Program-made: the position numbers and the translations under genes
Shown: positions 33,015 through 42,478 of the stretch, piece after piece
Layout of the letters: every line of letters begins with the position of its first letter
Position numbering within the stretch: position 1 is the first letter of the stretch
Notes under the pieces: generated by a model
What the model was told of the DNA's origin: nothing
The model's input: only the letters and a program-made list of their open reading frames with translations
Database searches by the model: none
From: Ascaphus truei
Taxonomy: Eukaryota > Chordata > Amphibia > Anura > Ascaphidae
Reading direction: 5' to 3'
NCBI GenBank assembly: GCA_036426205.1
Contig: CM071570.1
Location: 5,372,717 to 5,436,716 of the forward strand
DNA: 64,000 nt

Positions 33015-33661
33015 TTGTGGCCGAGGGGGAAGAGAGTGGCAGTTGGGTGACGTCAGACCCACCAATCTTAGGAAAATGCCTCTTTGAATCATGGACCTAT
33101 TAGTAAGACATATTAATACTAAGCATCACAAAAGAACATTATATACATTTGTCATGGTTCCGGAACACTCTAGGTTTTGTAGTGCAGCATAAATACATCA
33201 GAGGAAAAATAAGTCGTTAAGTGATAGTTAGGTTGAATGATACTAATCATTCCTTAGTCTATTGTTTATACCCATCTGAGAAAGGTTTTCATTCTAGAAT
33301 AGGAACATTTTATCTAATTGTGTTACTATGTGTCAACTGCTAATTTTCCTTTGATTTATTTATGTGTGGAGGCATGGACTGACTTCTCCAAAACAGCCTA
33401 CAATAGATTAAAGGTGATCAAAGAAAAACAAGTAGCATGGTGTGTGTGGTCAACATTTAAAGCCTTCTGTGTTCTTCAAAAGGACCGAAGTGACTGTCGT
33501 TCAGCTTCCTGCTAGTAAGCCAATCACGGAAAGTGATCTATTATGCTGCCATTACTGATTGACTGGCCATCAGGAAATTGACTGTACTACATGTTTGTGA
33601 AACGCAATGTACTTATTTTTAATACAGTTAATTATTCCAGTTCTTCATTTTGAGACCAATT
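33015..33661. other. No feature recognised
   Basis: AT-rich; no supported feature. Confidence 0.25.
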
Positions 33662-33669
33662 GGTTACAC

Positions 33670-34047
33670 TAGGGTGCGCAAACTGGGGGGCGCATGATTT
33701 TTATTGGGGGGGGGGGGCAGGCGGTTGCAGAGGCCTGGCGCTCTTCCCCAAGGCATTAAAATTAAATGCTGAGTGATCGCATAAAGCCTCTGGAACCTCC
33801 ACTTGCCTTGCTTCAGCCGGTGTCTGGAAGGGTCTCCATGGCAACTCAGCGTCAAATGACGCTGCGGGGTCATGCGGCATGTCATCAAACACGCGATACC
33901 ATAGCAACGGGGCCTTAAATGACGCCACAGGTCACTTGACGTGATGTCACATGACCCCATTTGATGCTGCACTGAGGAAAAGGGGGGGCGCAAACACTGG
34001 GGGACAAGAGGCAGGGGGGCGCAGGAGCAAACGTTTGCGCACCCCTG
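33670..34047. mobile_element. hAT-like MITE, 378 bp, exact 8-bp target duplication
   Basis: GGTTACAC at 33662-33669 and 34048-34055 is the target duplication. The left end TAGGGTGCGCAAAC is a mutated CAGGGGTGCGC; the right end is GTTTGCGCACCCCTG. The interior matches 29548-29885 (CTCTTCCCCAA, GCATTAAAATTAAATGC, TGACGT motifs, a G12 run). No transposase. Confidence 0.85.
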
Positions 34048-34055
34048 GGTTACAC

Positions 34056-34660
34056 CACTGTTATTTTCACATTACATTTAAATGTCTATTAGGGTGATGA
34101 ATCAAGATGAATCAATTTTATAGTAAAATGACAAAAAGGACATGACTTTCATTGAATGGGTCATACAGTGTCTTCCAGGGTGGGAAGGTGTCTTCTAGAA
34201 TAGCACTGCTTGGCAAATATGGCCCACTCCCACTGTGTACCTTTTTGTACTAGGACCACTGGTGATCCTGTTGCTCTATCATCACCTCTCCATTCCCATG
34301 CACTCTTGAATAAAATGAATGTATGAATTGTCTAAATATTGCTTTATAACTCTGCCTTAGTTGTAACGGCTTTGACATTGCTTTAGCATTCCCTAACCCC
34401 TTTCATAAGTAGCCCTTAAAAAAAAGTACGTGTTGTACATATTCTGTAGTATTTTATTGTTGGGCACCTCGAGATTAGTCTGTTAGGCCTGCATGTGAAA
34501 ACGTCAGACTATCTTCAAGTAGGAGCATGTTAAAAATGGCAGAGAAGATGTAACTGTACATGGCTGAGTGCTTAACCATCACAGCATTTTCCTACCGAGA
34601 GTGGGTGCAACGCCCTATTTTCAGTGCATAATGTCATGTTTTCCACTGTAATTTCCTAGT
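34056..34660. other. No feature recognised
   Basis: AT-rich; possibly intronic if the exon at 34697 is real. Confidence 0.25.
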
Positions 34661-34696
34661 GTCTTAATGTCATCCTCTCTTCTGTTGTTTTCACAG

Positions 34697-34796
34697 CCAG
34701 GCCTTTACTTACCTTCTCACTTGGAGCCTAAGTACTTACAAAGCCTTCCTCAAGTTTTCCATCAAACCACAGCCCCCCACCTCAATGTTCCTAACG
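34697..34796 (+). CDS. Candidate internal exon, product not recognised
   Basis: A 100-bp segment is bounded by a strong acceptor, with pyrimidine-rich CATCCTCTCTTCTGTTGTTT running into TTCACAG ending at 34696, and a donor ACG/GTAAAT at 34796/34797. In frame from its first base it encodes PGLYLPSHLEPKYLQSLPQV then FHQTTAPHLNVPN, ending in phase 1. The composition (Pro, His, Leu, Tyr) is plausible for a disordered segment. The frame upstream of the acceptor also stays open, so openness alone proves nothing. No neighbouring exon is visible in the window. I do not recognise the protein. If real, the surrounding tens of kilobases would be intronic. Confidence 0.35.
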
Positions 34797-35365
34797 GTAA
34801 ATTCTATTTCCATAACCGGACAGTGTGGTTAGTCTGCGGCATAGAGTTACGGATCTCTTAATGTCACAGCATCCCAAAAAGAATAACACAGCATAAGGTT
34901 ACAACGTGAGGGGAAGTTGGAATGTCAGAACTGTTAAAACTCTGCCCATTTATGTGGAACATTTCTGGCGTGAGGCGAATGGATATATAATCCCAACCTT
35001 AAAAACAAAATGTTAACTTCTGTGAATCTGAACAAAATATAAAGTGCATTTTTCTCAGGATTCGTCACTGAATCCTGCGCCTTCTGAAAAGTTAGATGGT
35101 TGATAACAACATTTCTGCCAAACCCAAATTTTTACAGAAGAATAAGCCAGAAGAGAAAGTTTGTTGGCTTTGTCAATTTTAGCAGTTCTTTCCGACCATA
35201 CGGGACAATAAGCAGAGTTACTGTACATTTTGTAGGAAAAATAAATCAATACATATTTTTGCATAAACTACGTGTCGTCCTTTTTATCCATTTTGGTACA
35301 TTGACTCCTGTATATTTAATTTATCTTTTTAGGTATTGAGAGGCTAACTTTTGAGTCATTTTCAC
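34797..35365. other. No feature recognised
   Basis: AT-rich sequence, no supported feature. Confidence 0.25.
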
Positions 35366-35830
35366 CTTATACACTTTCCTTCTCTTTCTCCTCCTCTTCA
35401 CTCCCTCTTTCTGTCGAGCACCACGAAGACTCTGTCCTTGGCCCTCTGCTCTTCTCCTCCTCTATCTCTTCTCTTGGTGAACAAATACAATCTTCATCAC
35501 CAGGCGGGAGCGAGGGTCCAGACTCCTTTGGGCCCCCTCCCCCTCTGAGCTGGGTCCCCATGACATGCCCAGGCATCCCGGGTTGCAGTTACGTCAATGA
35601 TCCCCACCCCTCAAACCTTAATGGGCACAGTTGTGTGACTGAATCAAATCCTATCCTGAGCCATACTCCTGCAATGAGCAGTCATTTTACATTTTGGTTC
35701 AAATTGCCCCTTATTCCCTCTAGATTGTAAGCTCTCAGGATCACAGCCCTCATTACCTTCTGTATCTGGTTACACTTGTTTGTCCTTATTGAAGTGAAAC
35801 TTCTTTGCTGGCACCAACAAAAATTTCGCT
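35366..35830 (+). mobile_element. L2-type LINE fragment
   Basis: EDSVLGPLLFSSSISSLGEQ is encoded at 35425-35490, matching the QGSVLGPLLFSLYI motif of CR1/L2 RTs. The rest is a collapsed 3' part with CTCTAGATTGTAAGCTCTCAG at 35716. A large internal portion is missing. Confidence 0.55.
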
Positions 35831-36410
35831 TGCACAAATGACCTTCATGGTGACGGAATTAGAGTAACGGAAGTGACGTCATTGTGGGCAAAAGAGGCCA
35901 TCGGCGAGCGTCATTGTGGGCAAAAGAGGCTGCCGCATGCGCAGTAGTCGCTGGGGCCGTGCGCATGCGCAGCAGCTGTCGGAACGGCGCACATGCGAGC
36001 AGCCACCGGCTGTGTATGTTTGTTATTATAGTTATGTATGTTTTTTCTTTCTGTTTTTCATGCACTCTGTAATACAAATGACCATTTCCATTTGATGATC
36101 CCAAGGACCCTGTGTTGCACATCACAGTATGGTTACATATCCTTTTTTATAGTAGAGTTATCTGCATTTTGTAAGTATATATAGGCGCCGAATTTATTTG
36201 TGGTTTGTATGCTTTTTCAGTGACCAGGTGGCCATTGTGTAATTTGACTGCCACCCTTCATTCACCACACATTGTAAGTTATAGGGATTGCATTCTAATA
36301 CCAGAAGCAATATATGTGTTCTGTGTTTATTTAGCGCTACCTGTTTCTTTTCACTTCTATATAAACTACACTAACATCCACAGGGCACCAGGCATCTAAG
36401 ATGGCTGCAT
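35831..36410. other. Unassigned, with a short duplication
   Basis: GTCATTGTGGGCAAAAGAGG occurs twice, 32 bp apart (35878, 35910), inside a CpG-rich stretch with two GCATGCGCA motifs (35936, 35962), likely the end of an old CpG-rich element. The rest is AT-rich. Confidence 0.35.
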
Positions 36411-36930
36411 CCATAAAGTTCTCCTCCTTACCTTCAAGGATCTCCACTCATCTGCCCATCCCTACATATCAGCTCTGATCTCTCGCTATGCCTCTTTGTC
36501 CCCTGCATTCTACCCACAACTGTCTCCTTTCCACCCCTTTCACCTCTACTGCTCTCTCTCTCTCGCCTTAAACCTTTTTCCCTCACTGCCTCTTACCTGT
36601 GAAACTCCCTCACACATGGTTTACACCAAGCTCCTTCTCTCCCCAGCTTTACAATGAACCTTAAAACACACCTCTTAAATTAAACATTTCATTAGCCTAG
36701 ATGCATGGCTGCTGTCCCACACCCACAGTCACTCCAACCCATCTACTGCATGTATTCCCTCGCCTGCTGTCTCTGTAAGTTTCCCATTGTACCACTTGTA
36801 CGCTCTCTGGGGCAGAGACTTCCTTTCTGATCTTATTTATTGCACTTATCCCTGTACTGTATTGTCTCTCTTGTAAAGGGCTAATTACACCTGTGGGAGC
36901 TGTATAAATAAAGATATACATACATACATT
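36411..36930 (+). mobile_element. L2-type LINE 3' end
   Basis: Homologous to 10300-10855: TCCTTACCTTCAAGGATCTC, CATCCCTACATATCAGCTCT, GATCTCTCGCTATGCC, CTTAAAACACACCTCTTAA, and a terminus CTGTATAAATAAAGATATAC with TACA repeats. Confidence 0.75.
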
Positions 36931-37490
36931 GTCCTTTGTCTGTATCTGAAACTTGCTTATGGAGGCGTTGGGCTGTCAGGCTACTAAAGATTAGACTTGC
37001 TGGTTCGCCAAATGAAGATTTTCTTCATCAAATGGGTGCAAATGAATGTCCCACCTTTCAATATATATCAAATAGTCCGCGGCACGATTCTTTTCACAAT
37101 TTATTCAGAGATGATAGAATACATCTTTCATTTCAGTCGCTTTGCATCATTTCAGGCTTATAGAATGTAGTTATAGAGGGGAGAGTCTTTAGCTTAGTTC
37201 ATATACATATATCTATCATTGATTTCGGCAGCAATTTATTGATTCATTACTTGGGTGATCTATTGTTTACAAACGCGGAGAGTTGTGGGGTATGTGAGAG
37301 GTTATTGTCAATGTTTCATTGGGCTGCAGACATTTTTGAGGTTCCCAAGCGTCGGGAAAGATAGCTGGCTGTTCCACTTCAATATGTTTTCTTGGGATTG
37401 AAATTTACACCAGCGGCTACTTGTTCCTTCAATGTTAGTGTCTGGAATTGCTGGCATCATTTCCGTAACCCATCCAGCGATGTTGAGGAT
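36931..37490. other. No feature recognised
   Basis: No supported feature. Confidence 0.25.
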
Positions 37491-37499
37491 AACATGTTG

Positions 37500-37780
37500 C
37501 GCAGTGTTATACAGGCGGGTCCCATTAATACGGCGGGTTCGGTTCCAGGCCCCCGCCGAAAAGTGAAAATCACCTTAAAGCGGAATATAGTATTTGTTAC
37601 ATAGTTACATTGTTACATTGTTACATACAGATGCAGCGGTCATTATTCGAACAAATCACGGCACCGTTTTCATGTGCGCTGCTGTTCTCCACGCGGCATT
37701 AACACCGCCAATCGCCTCAGCCACACGTGTTTATCGCGGTTCCTTTGTTTGAATTTCATGGATTCTGTTTATTTGTGTGC
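37500..37780. mobile_element. MITE-like dispersed repeat
   Basis: GCAGTGTTATACAGGCGGGT, TACGGCGGGTTCGGTTCCAG and CGCCGAAAAGTGAAAATCAC form a CpG-rich unit followed by GTTACATTGTTACATTGTTA. Ends and target duplication were not resolved. Confidence 0.35.
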
Positions 37781-37979
37781 AATTAAATGCAATTAAATGA
37801 ATGAATTGTAATGTGTACAGTACTGTGCTACTGTGTCAATTTCAGCCAGAACACTAAAATGCCATTTTATGCACTCGCCTGCGCATGCGTCTTAAGGCGG
37901 TATGGTTGGAAGATATCCCGCGCCATGACATGGGTAGTTCAAGGTATACACCACGTGAAGTGTTTCAATAACGGCCGCT

Positions 37980-38850
37980 GCAGCTGTAGTAGATGAGGTT
38001 GAAAAAAAGCCATACATACATCAAGTTCAATGCTAAATTTTGACAACAGATACTTATATCTATACTTACTTATTGATCCAGAGGAAGGCAAACTCACAAC
38101 CCCAGTGACATATCATCCAACAATATCTCATAAGGGGAAAAATAAATTCCTTCCTGACTCCAAGAATTGGCAATCAGATTACTCCATGGATCAACATCCT
38201 TCCCATGTTTACTTTTTGGTATATCCCTGTATACCTTTTCTTTATAAAAAGATGTCCAACCATTTTTTGAACAAATCTATTGTATCTGCCATCACAGTCT
38301 CCATGGGTAATGAATTTCACAGTTTAACTGCCCTTACTGTAAAGCATCCGCTTTCCCACAGCCTCCGCCCGCCTCCGCACTGGCGAAAGCACCATGGACG
38401 CAGCCTTAAGAGCTGACCCCGAATCCTTTGCACTGCCCTTGGGATAAATAGTTCTTTTGAAAGCTCTTTGTACCGAATACATTTGTATGTAGTTATCATA
38501 TCCCCTCTTAGGCTGAGTCTCTGCTAGCGCTGAGCGCGCGGCGCTTGCTGCAGTTACTTACATATATAGATATATGTAAGTCCCCGCTGACGCGGAGAGC
38601 GTGCGTTCGTGAGCGGGCACACATGCTCACCATCGATCGGCGCTTATGTAAACAAAAAAAACTAACTTTCCAGCGCGCTCAATGCCCCCCTCCCCCCCGC
38701 GCGCGCTAAAATGCAAGGACACCCGGCACTCACGCTTGAAGCGCTCTCCAAGCATGAGCGCGCTCAGCGCCAGCGGGGACTCAGCCTTAGACACCTTTTT
38801 TCTAATGTAAGTAAATCTAATTTCGCTAGAATCTCCTCATAGCTCTGCAC
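37980..38850 (-). mobile_element. CR1 LINE 3' end, interrupted by a TIR element
   Basis: Minus-strand CR1 tail: AGATGAGGTTGAAAAAAAGC at its 3' end, CATCAAGTTCAATGCTAAAT, GATCCAGAGGAAGGCAAAC and GGTAATGAATTTCACAG, shared with 29895 and 49565. Part of the shared unit is itself altered near 38345-38415 by a CpG-rich patch. The segment beyond 38789 (CTAATGTAAGTAAATCTAAT) continues the CR1 after the insertion. Confidence 0.8.
38511..38786. mobile_element. Harbinger-like MITE inside CR1, TTA target duplication
   Basis: TTA at 38508-38510 and 38787-38789 flanks 29-bp TIRs: GGCTGAGTCTCTGCTAGCGC on the left and, inverted, GGCTGAGTCCCCGCTGGCGC on the right, three mismatches overall. A 26-bp perfect hairpin (ACTTACATATAT and its complement, two-base loop) lies near 38553-38579. 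The interior is CpG-rich and non-coding. The TIR resembles the element at 46340, so one family. Confidence 0.8.
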
Positions 38851-39748
38851 AACAAAAATGCCAAATTCACCTGCGACTTCCCATCCCTCCTCCCTCCTAC
38901 TTCTACTCTGTCCCAGAATGCAGCATTGCGGAAGAAAACGGAGGCGAGCCGAGACGGCATTGGATGGGAATCGTGGAGGAAAGGGGCAGGGGCGCAAACA
39001 TGAGAGTGCGCGTGTGGAGAGGTTAGGCTGTATGACACAACCCGGCGCGCTGGGGAGGGGGTAACGGACGCTGAAGTCAGGAAACATTTATTTATTAAAC
39101 CTCAGTATTTGTGGATCGCCGAGAAGCGGGGCCCTTCCGTAGTGTGTGATTTTTACTTAGCTCAATTCAACAAGACTTGTCAAATTCAACAATTAATACA
39201 ATTTTGTCAAGAATTTTGTTCTTTCTATAACTGGCTAAAAAAAAAAAGATGGGACTTAAGGGCTCTTTCTATATTAGATGAAGTGGACTAAATTCCCCAT
39301 TGACTGATGTAGACTAAGCCCCTAAATTAATTCTGGATAAAGCAGATGGAAAAGTTGTTCCAGATTTCGAGAGAACCTGTAACTCAAGAAATGGTACTAG
39401 AATAAAGAGAAAAAACCTGCTCAAAGTTCACGAATCCCAAATTAGTTTAAATGCATTTTAGTGTCATTTTAAATCCATGTAAGAGACGAGGAGGTGAAAA
39501 CCTGGTCGGTAAATGTAGATAAATGATAAAGGTCCTTACTGGAAGGAGATGTTTGCCTGGCGGGCTGTGGGGGGGTGTGATGTATTTGGGGTAATGGCAT
39601 TAGGCTGTCACAGGATGTGGAGGTAGGAGCCTAACAAGCTCTGGACTGCACTCAGTGCTCAGCATTACAAATCCTTCTCATCACACTGCACCAAGTTAGT
39701 ACTTGGTGGGATCTCATTTCCCCAAGGAATTAGTGATGCCTTTAGACT
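38851..39748. other. Unassigned
   Basis: A CpG-richer patch at 38870-39065 has open frames on both strands but no motif. The rest is AT-rich. Confidence 0.25.
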
Positions 39749-39756
39749 CTCTAAAC

Positions 39757-40035
39757 CAGGGGTGTGCACATTTTTTTGTCTGCGCCCCCTGTCTGCTCTC
39801 CCACTTTGCTCGCACCCTCCCCCACCCCTTTACCTTTTCTCTGGTACTTTCTGACACCATGACGTCATGTGACTTCACCAGAAACCCACCGGAGACAAGG
39901 TAAGGGAACTTACAGAGGCTTGCGTGCGATTCCTGGCATTTCATTTAAACGTTGTGAGGAAGAGCGCGGGGCCTCTGTAAGCGCTGCGCCCCCCTCCCCC
40001 TGAAAACGTTGCGCCTCCTAGTTTGCGCACCCCTG
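39757..40035. mobile_element. hAT-like MITE, 279 bp, 8-bp target duplication
   Basis: CTCTAAAC (39749-39756) and CTCTAGAC (40036-40043) differ at one base. Ends CAGGGGTGTGCACA and inverted GTTTGCGCACCCCTG match the family of 29548 and 33670. Non-coding. Confidence 0.85.
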
Positions 40036-40369
40036 CTCTAGACCACTAATGATCTTTATATTGAGCTAACTGAAAAGCAGCAGTTTCACCAGAGCAGACT
40101 GACAGACCGTATACCATTGATTCATAGGTGAATATATAGGCAAGATATAGGCAGATGTAGGCATAGGCAAATATGCCAAACATATAGGGGCATTTGTAAT
40201 AGACCACATTCCTTGTTCACTCTCCTTCCGCATACTAAGGGATTCAATAATAGAGGGACCTGGCCGCTGGACGTCAGACCGTTTTAGGTGACAGTGTATA
40301 TCAAGTCTAATTTGATTCATATTTAAATGTCCTTATATAAATTTGAGGCTTATAAAGGAAGTCCTTATG

Positions 40370-40460
40370 GATTTTAGGCCATTCAGTTGTACACGGTGGC
40401 TAGAAGATCAGCACAACCTCATCTACTATGTAACTGTGTAACTATGTAACTATGTAACAT
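40370..40460 (+). mobile_element. CR1 3' tail with (ATGTAACT)n
   Basis: CAACCTCATCTACTATGTAA followed by CTGTGTAACTATGTAACTA is the CR1 3' terminus with its 8-bp terminal repeat, plus strand. Only the last tens of bases are present. Confidence 0.65.
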
Positions 40461-40509
40461 TGCTCCTATGGTAACAATCTGGCTCTGTAAAGGAACAGGT
40501 ATTTTGTCC

Positions 40510-40669
40510 GCTGGTCGGGGTGCAGGGGTTTCCAACAGAAATAGGTTTTACCTGAATTAATATTAAACAGTATCCCGTTTGGGGCTCCTCGTGTCATTCT
40601 GTTGCATGCAGGCGACAATGATTTAGGTAATGTTCAAACTTTGGAGTTCATTCATTTAATGAAGTGTGA
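40510..40669 (+). pseudogene. SGNH hydrolase fragment of a retroelement
   Basis: A frame through 40575-40669 encodes GAPRVILLHAGDNDLGNVQT then LEFIHLMKCE. LHAGDND matches the block III G-x-N-D signature of SGNH hydrolases and the position of the altered block in the larger relic at 5560. The fragment has no recombinase before it and is cut on the right at a hAT-like piece. It is evidence for a second copy of the same element type. Confidence 0.6.
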
Positions 40670-40670
40670 A

Positions 40671-40735
40671 AAGTCGAAGACTGAGCCACTGATTAAGCCA
40701 CCTGTGCTGAAGCAGGGATATCCTGCAAACTTACC

Positions 40736-40769
<34 letters not shown>

Positions 40770-40796
40770 CTGGAGAACTGGAGTTGAGAACCTCTG
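40671..40796. mobile_element. hAT-like MITE, right half only
   Basis: GACTGAGCCACTGATTAAGC, CCTGTGCTGAAGCAGGGATA and the end AACTGGAGTTGAGAACCTCTG match the right half of 58998-59192. The left half is absent at the junction with the SGNH fragment. Confidence 0.7.
40738..40768 (+). repeat. Poly(G) run of 31
   Basis: An expanded G31 tract inside the hAT-like half element, where relatives have no comparable run. Its true length is uncertain. Confidence 0.9.
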
Positions 40797-41456
40797 TTTT
40801 AGGCAATATTTGGCATTTTATCCTTTGAATTACTGTAAGACCTGGAAAATGTCGATTTATTAATTAGCAACACATTGCCCAAGCAACTTGAGATCATTGT
40901 AAAATGTGTCTCAATTTAGATGACGAAGTGCATCTTATTTGAATACTGACTAAGGAGTTCCTCAAGTTGCTTGTGTTCCTGTTGCTACTTCCTCTTACTC
41001 CCATCTGAGGATTTGTTATTTTAGGCTACAACATTTATTGACCTTTTGCAAGAACTTGCAAATCATTGAACATTTTGTCTCATCCAGATGCAAACTGAAA
41101 TGAGATGTGCAAATCTGAGCATGTGCAAAGGGACACGCAAGAATGGGCTCAATGATCGGTATCCAAATACAGGCATCACACTCGGGATATTTAGGAACAC
41201 ATCAGCCACAAATGATATTGCAGAACGTTCTTTTTTGTGCCCTCAGAAGACATTTAAATGCCTTGGCCACTCTGTCAATTGGATCCGAGATATTGTCATC
41301 AATATCTTATGATGACATCATCAAATCGTTTGGCGAAAGAAAGGCGAGGCATTGTGCTTTATACATTTCAAAGGTCATCATTTAATAAACGAACGATGTA
41401 AATTTATTTTTTTGTAGTTTTGCAAAGCTACTGATATATAGATTATAACCGGCGGC
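40797..41456. other. No feature recognised
   Basis: AT-rich spacer. Confidence 0.25.

Positions 41457-41496
<40 letters not shown>
41457..41496. repeat. (ATA)n microsatellite
   Basis: About 13 ATA units without interruption. Confidence 0.95.
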
Positions 41497-42019
41497 TTAT
41501 GCTTATAGCCTTTGGGTGGCAAAATGCTAAATCTGGCACTGTATCTACCCCCTCTACTTTTAGCCCTCAGACACAACTGTCGCTGAGGCTGGAGCCTGAG
41601 TCCAACACAATCCCTCATAGTGCTGTGCGGGTGTGAGTCAGTGTCAGTGGTGTCATAGCCACCCAATCCTGGGTATGTTGGCTTATGATGGTGCCGGCAC
41701 TCCGTGGGAGCTCGTGCTGTACTGAACCTGTTCAGGCCTCTTCTTCAAAAGGGTTCTTCGGTACCTCTGTGTCTTTATAGCCAGTGATAGTCCCCTCCAG
41801 TGGCGCGTGATCTCTTTCCCACTCTGGAACTGTAGCTCTCAGCTCCGGTCACAACGTGCTCTCTCTCTGCAGACCTCAAAAGAGCCTGCTGTGCTCAGGC
41901 CCACACAAATATAATCTAACATGGCTGCCTTAACGTTTCTTACATAGTCTCTCCACTTCCAGAGCCGTTATTATTGGCTGCTTCTCATGTCCATCACAGT
42001 CACGTGGGAGAGAAACCTG
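41497..42019. other. Unassigned
   Basis: Possibly an old terminal repeat (CTCTTCTTCAAAAGGGTTCTT near 41741), without clear ends. Confidence 0.25.
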
Positions 42020-42325
42020 CCAGGGGGCAGTGTGACAGTGGTGAGTTCACACACACAGGGGGCAGTGTGACAATGTGTGAGCTCACACACTGGGGGCAGT
42101 GTTATAGTGTGTGAGCTCACACACAGGGGGCAGTGTGGACAGTGTGTGTGTGAGCTCACACAGGGGGCAGTGTGACAGTGGTGAGTTCACACACACAGGG
42201 GGCAGTGTGACAATGTGTGAGCTCACACACTGGGGGCAGTGTTATAGTGTGTGAGCTCACACACAGGGGGCAGTGTGACAGTGTGTGAGCTCACACACAC
42301 AGGGGGCAGTGTGATATTGTGTGAG

Positions 42326-42359
<34 letters not shown>

Positions 42360-42478
42360 GGGCAATGTGACAGTGTGTGGGCTCACACACACAGGGGGCA
42401 GTGTGACAATGTGTGAGCTCACACACTGGGGGCAGTGTGATAGTGTGTGAGCTCATACACCGGGGGCAGTGTGACAGT
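42020..42478. repeat. GTGTGAGCTCACAC minisatellite with (CA)n
   Basis: Units of about 36-43 bp consist of GGGGGCAGTGTGACAGTGTG plus TGAGCTCACACACA. A longer module of four units (42013-42140) is repeated at 42157-42283, showing a higher-order step of about 145 bp. A pure (CA)n tract lies near 42328-42356. GTGTGAGCTCACAC is a perfect palindrome in each unit. Confidence 0.9.

Noticed and set aside
32505..33092. 195-codon minus-strand proline/serine/histidine-rich protein
   Set aside because: It is a translation of (GT)n and purine-rich minisatellite sequence.
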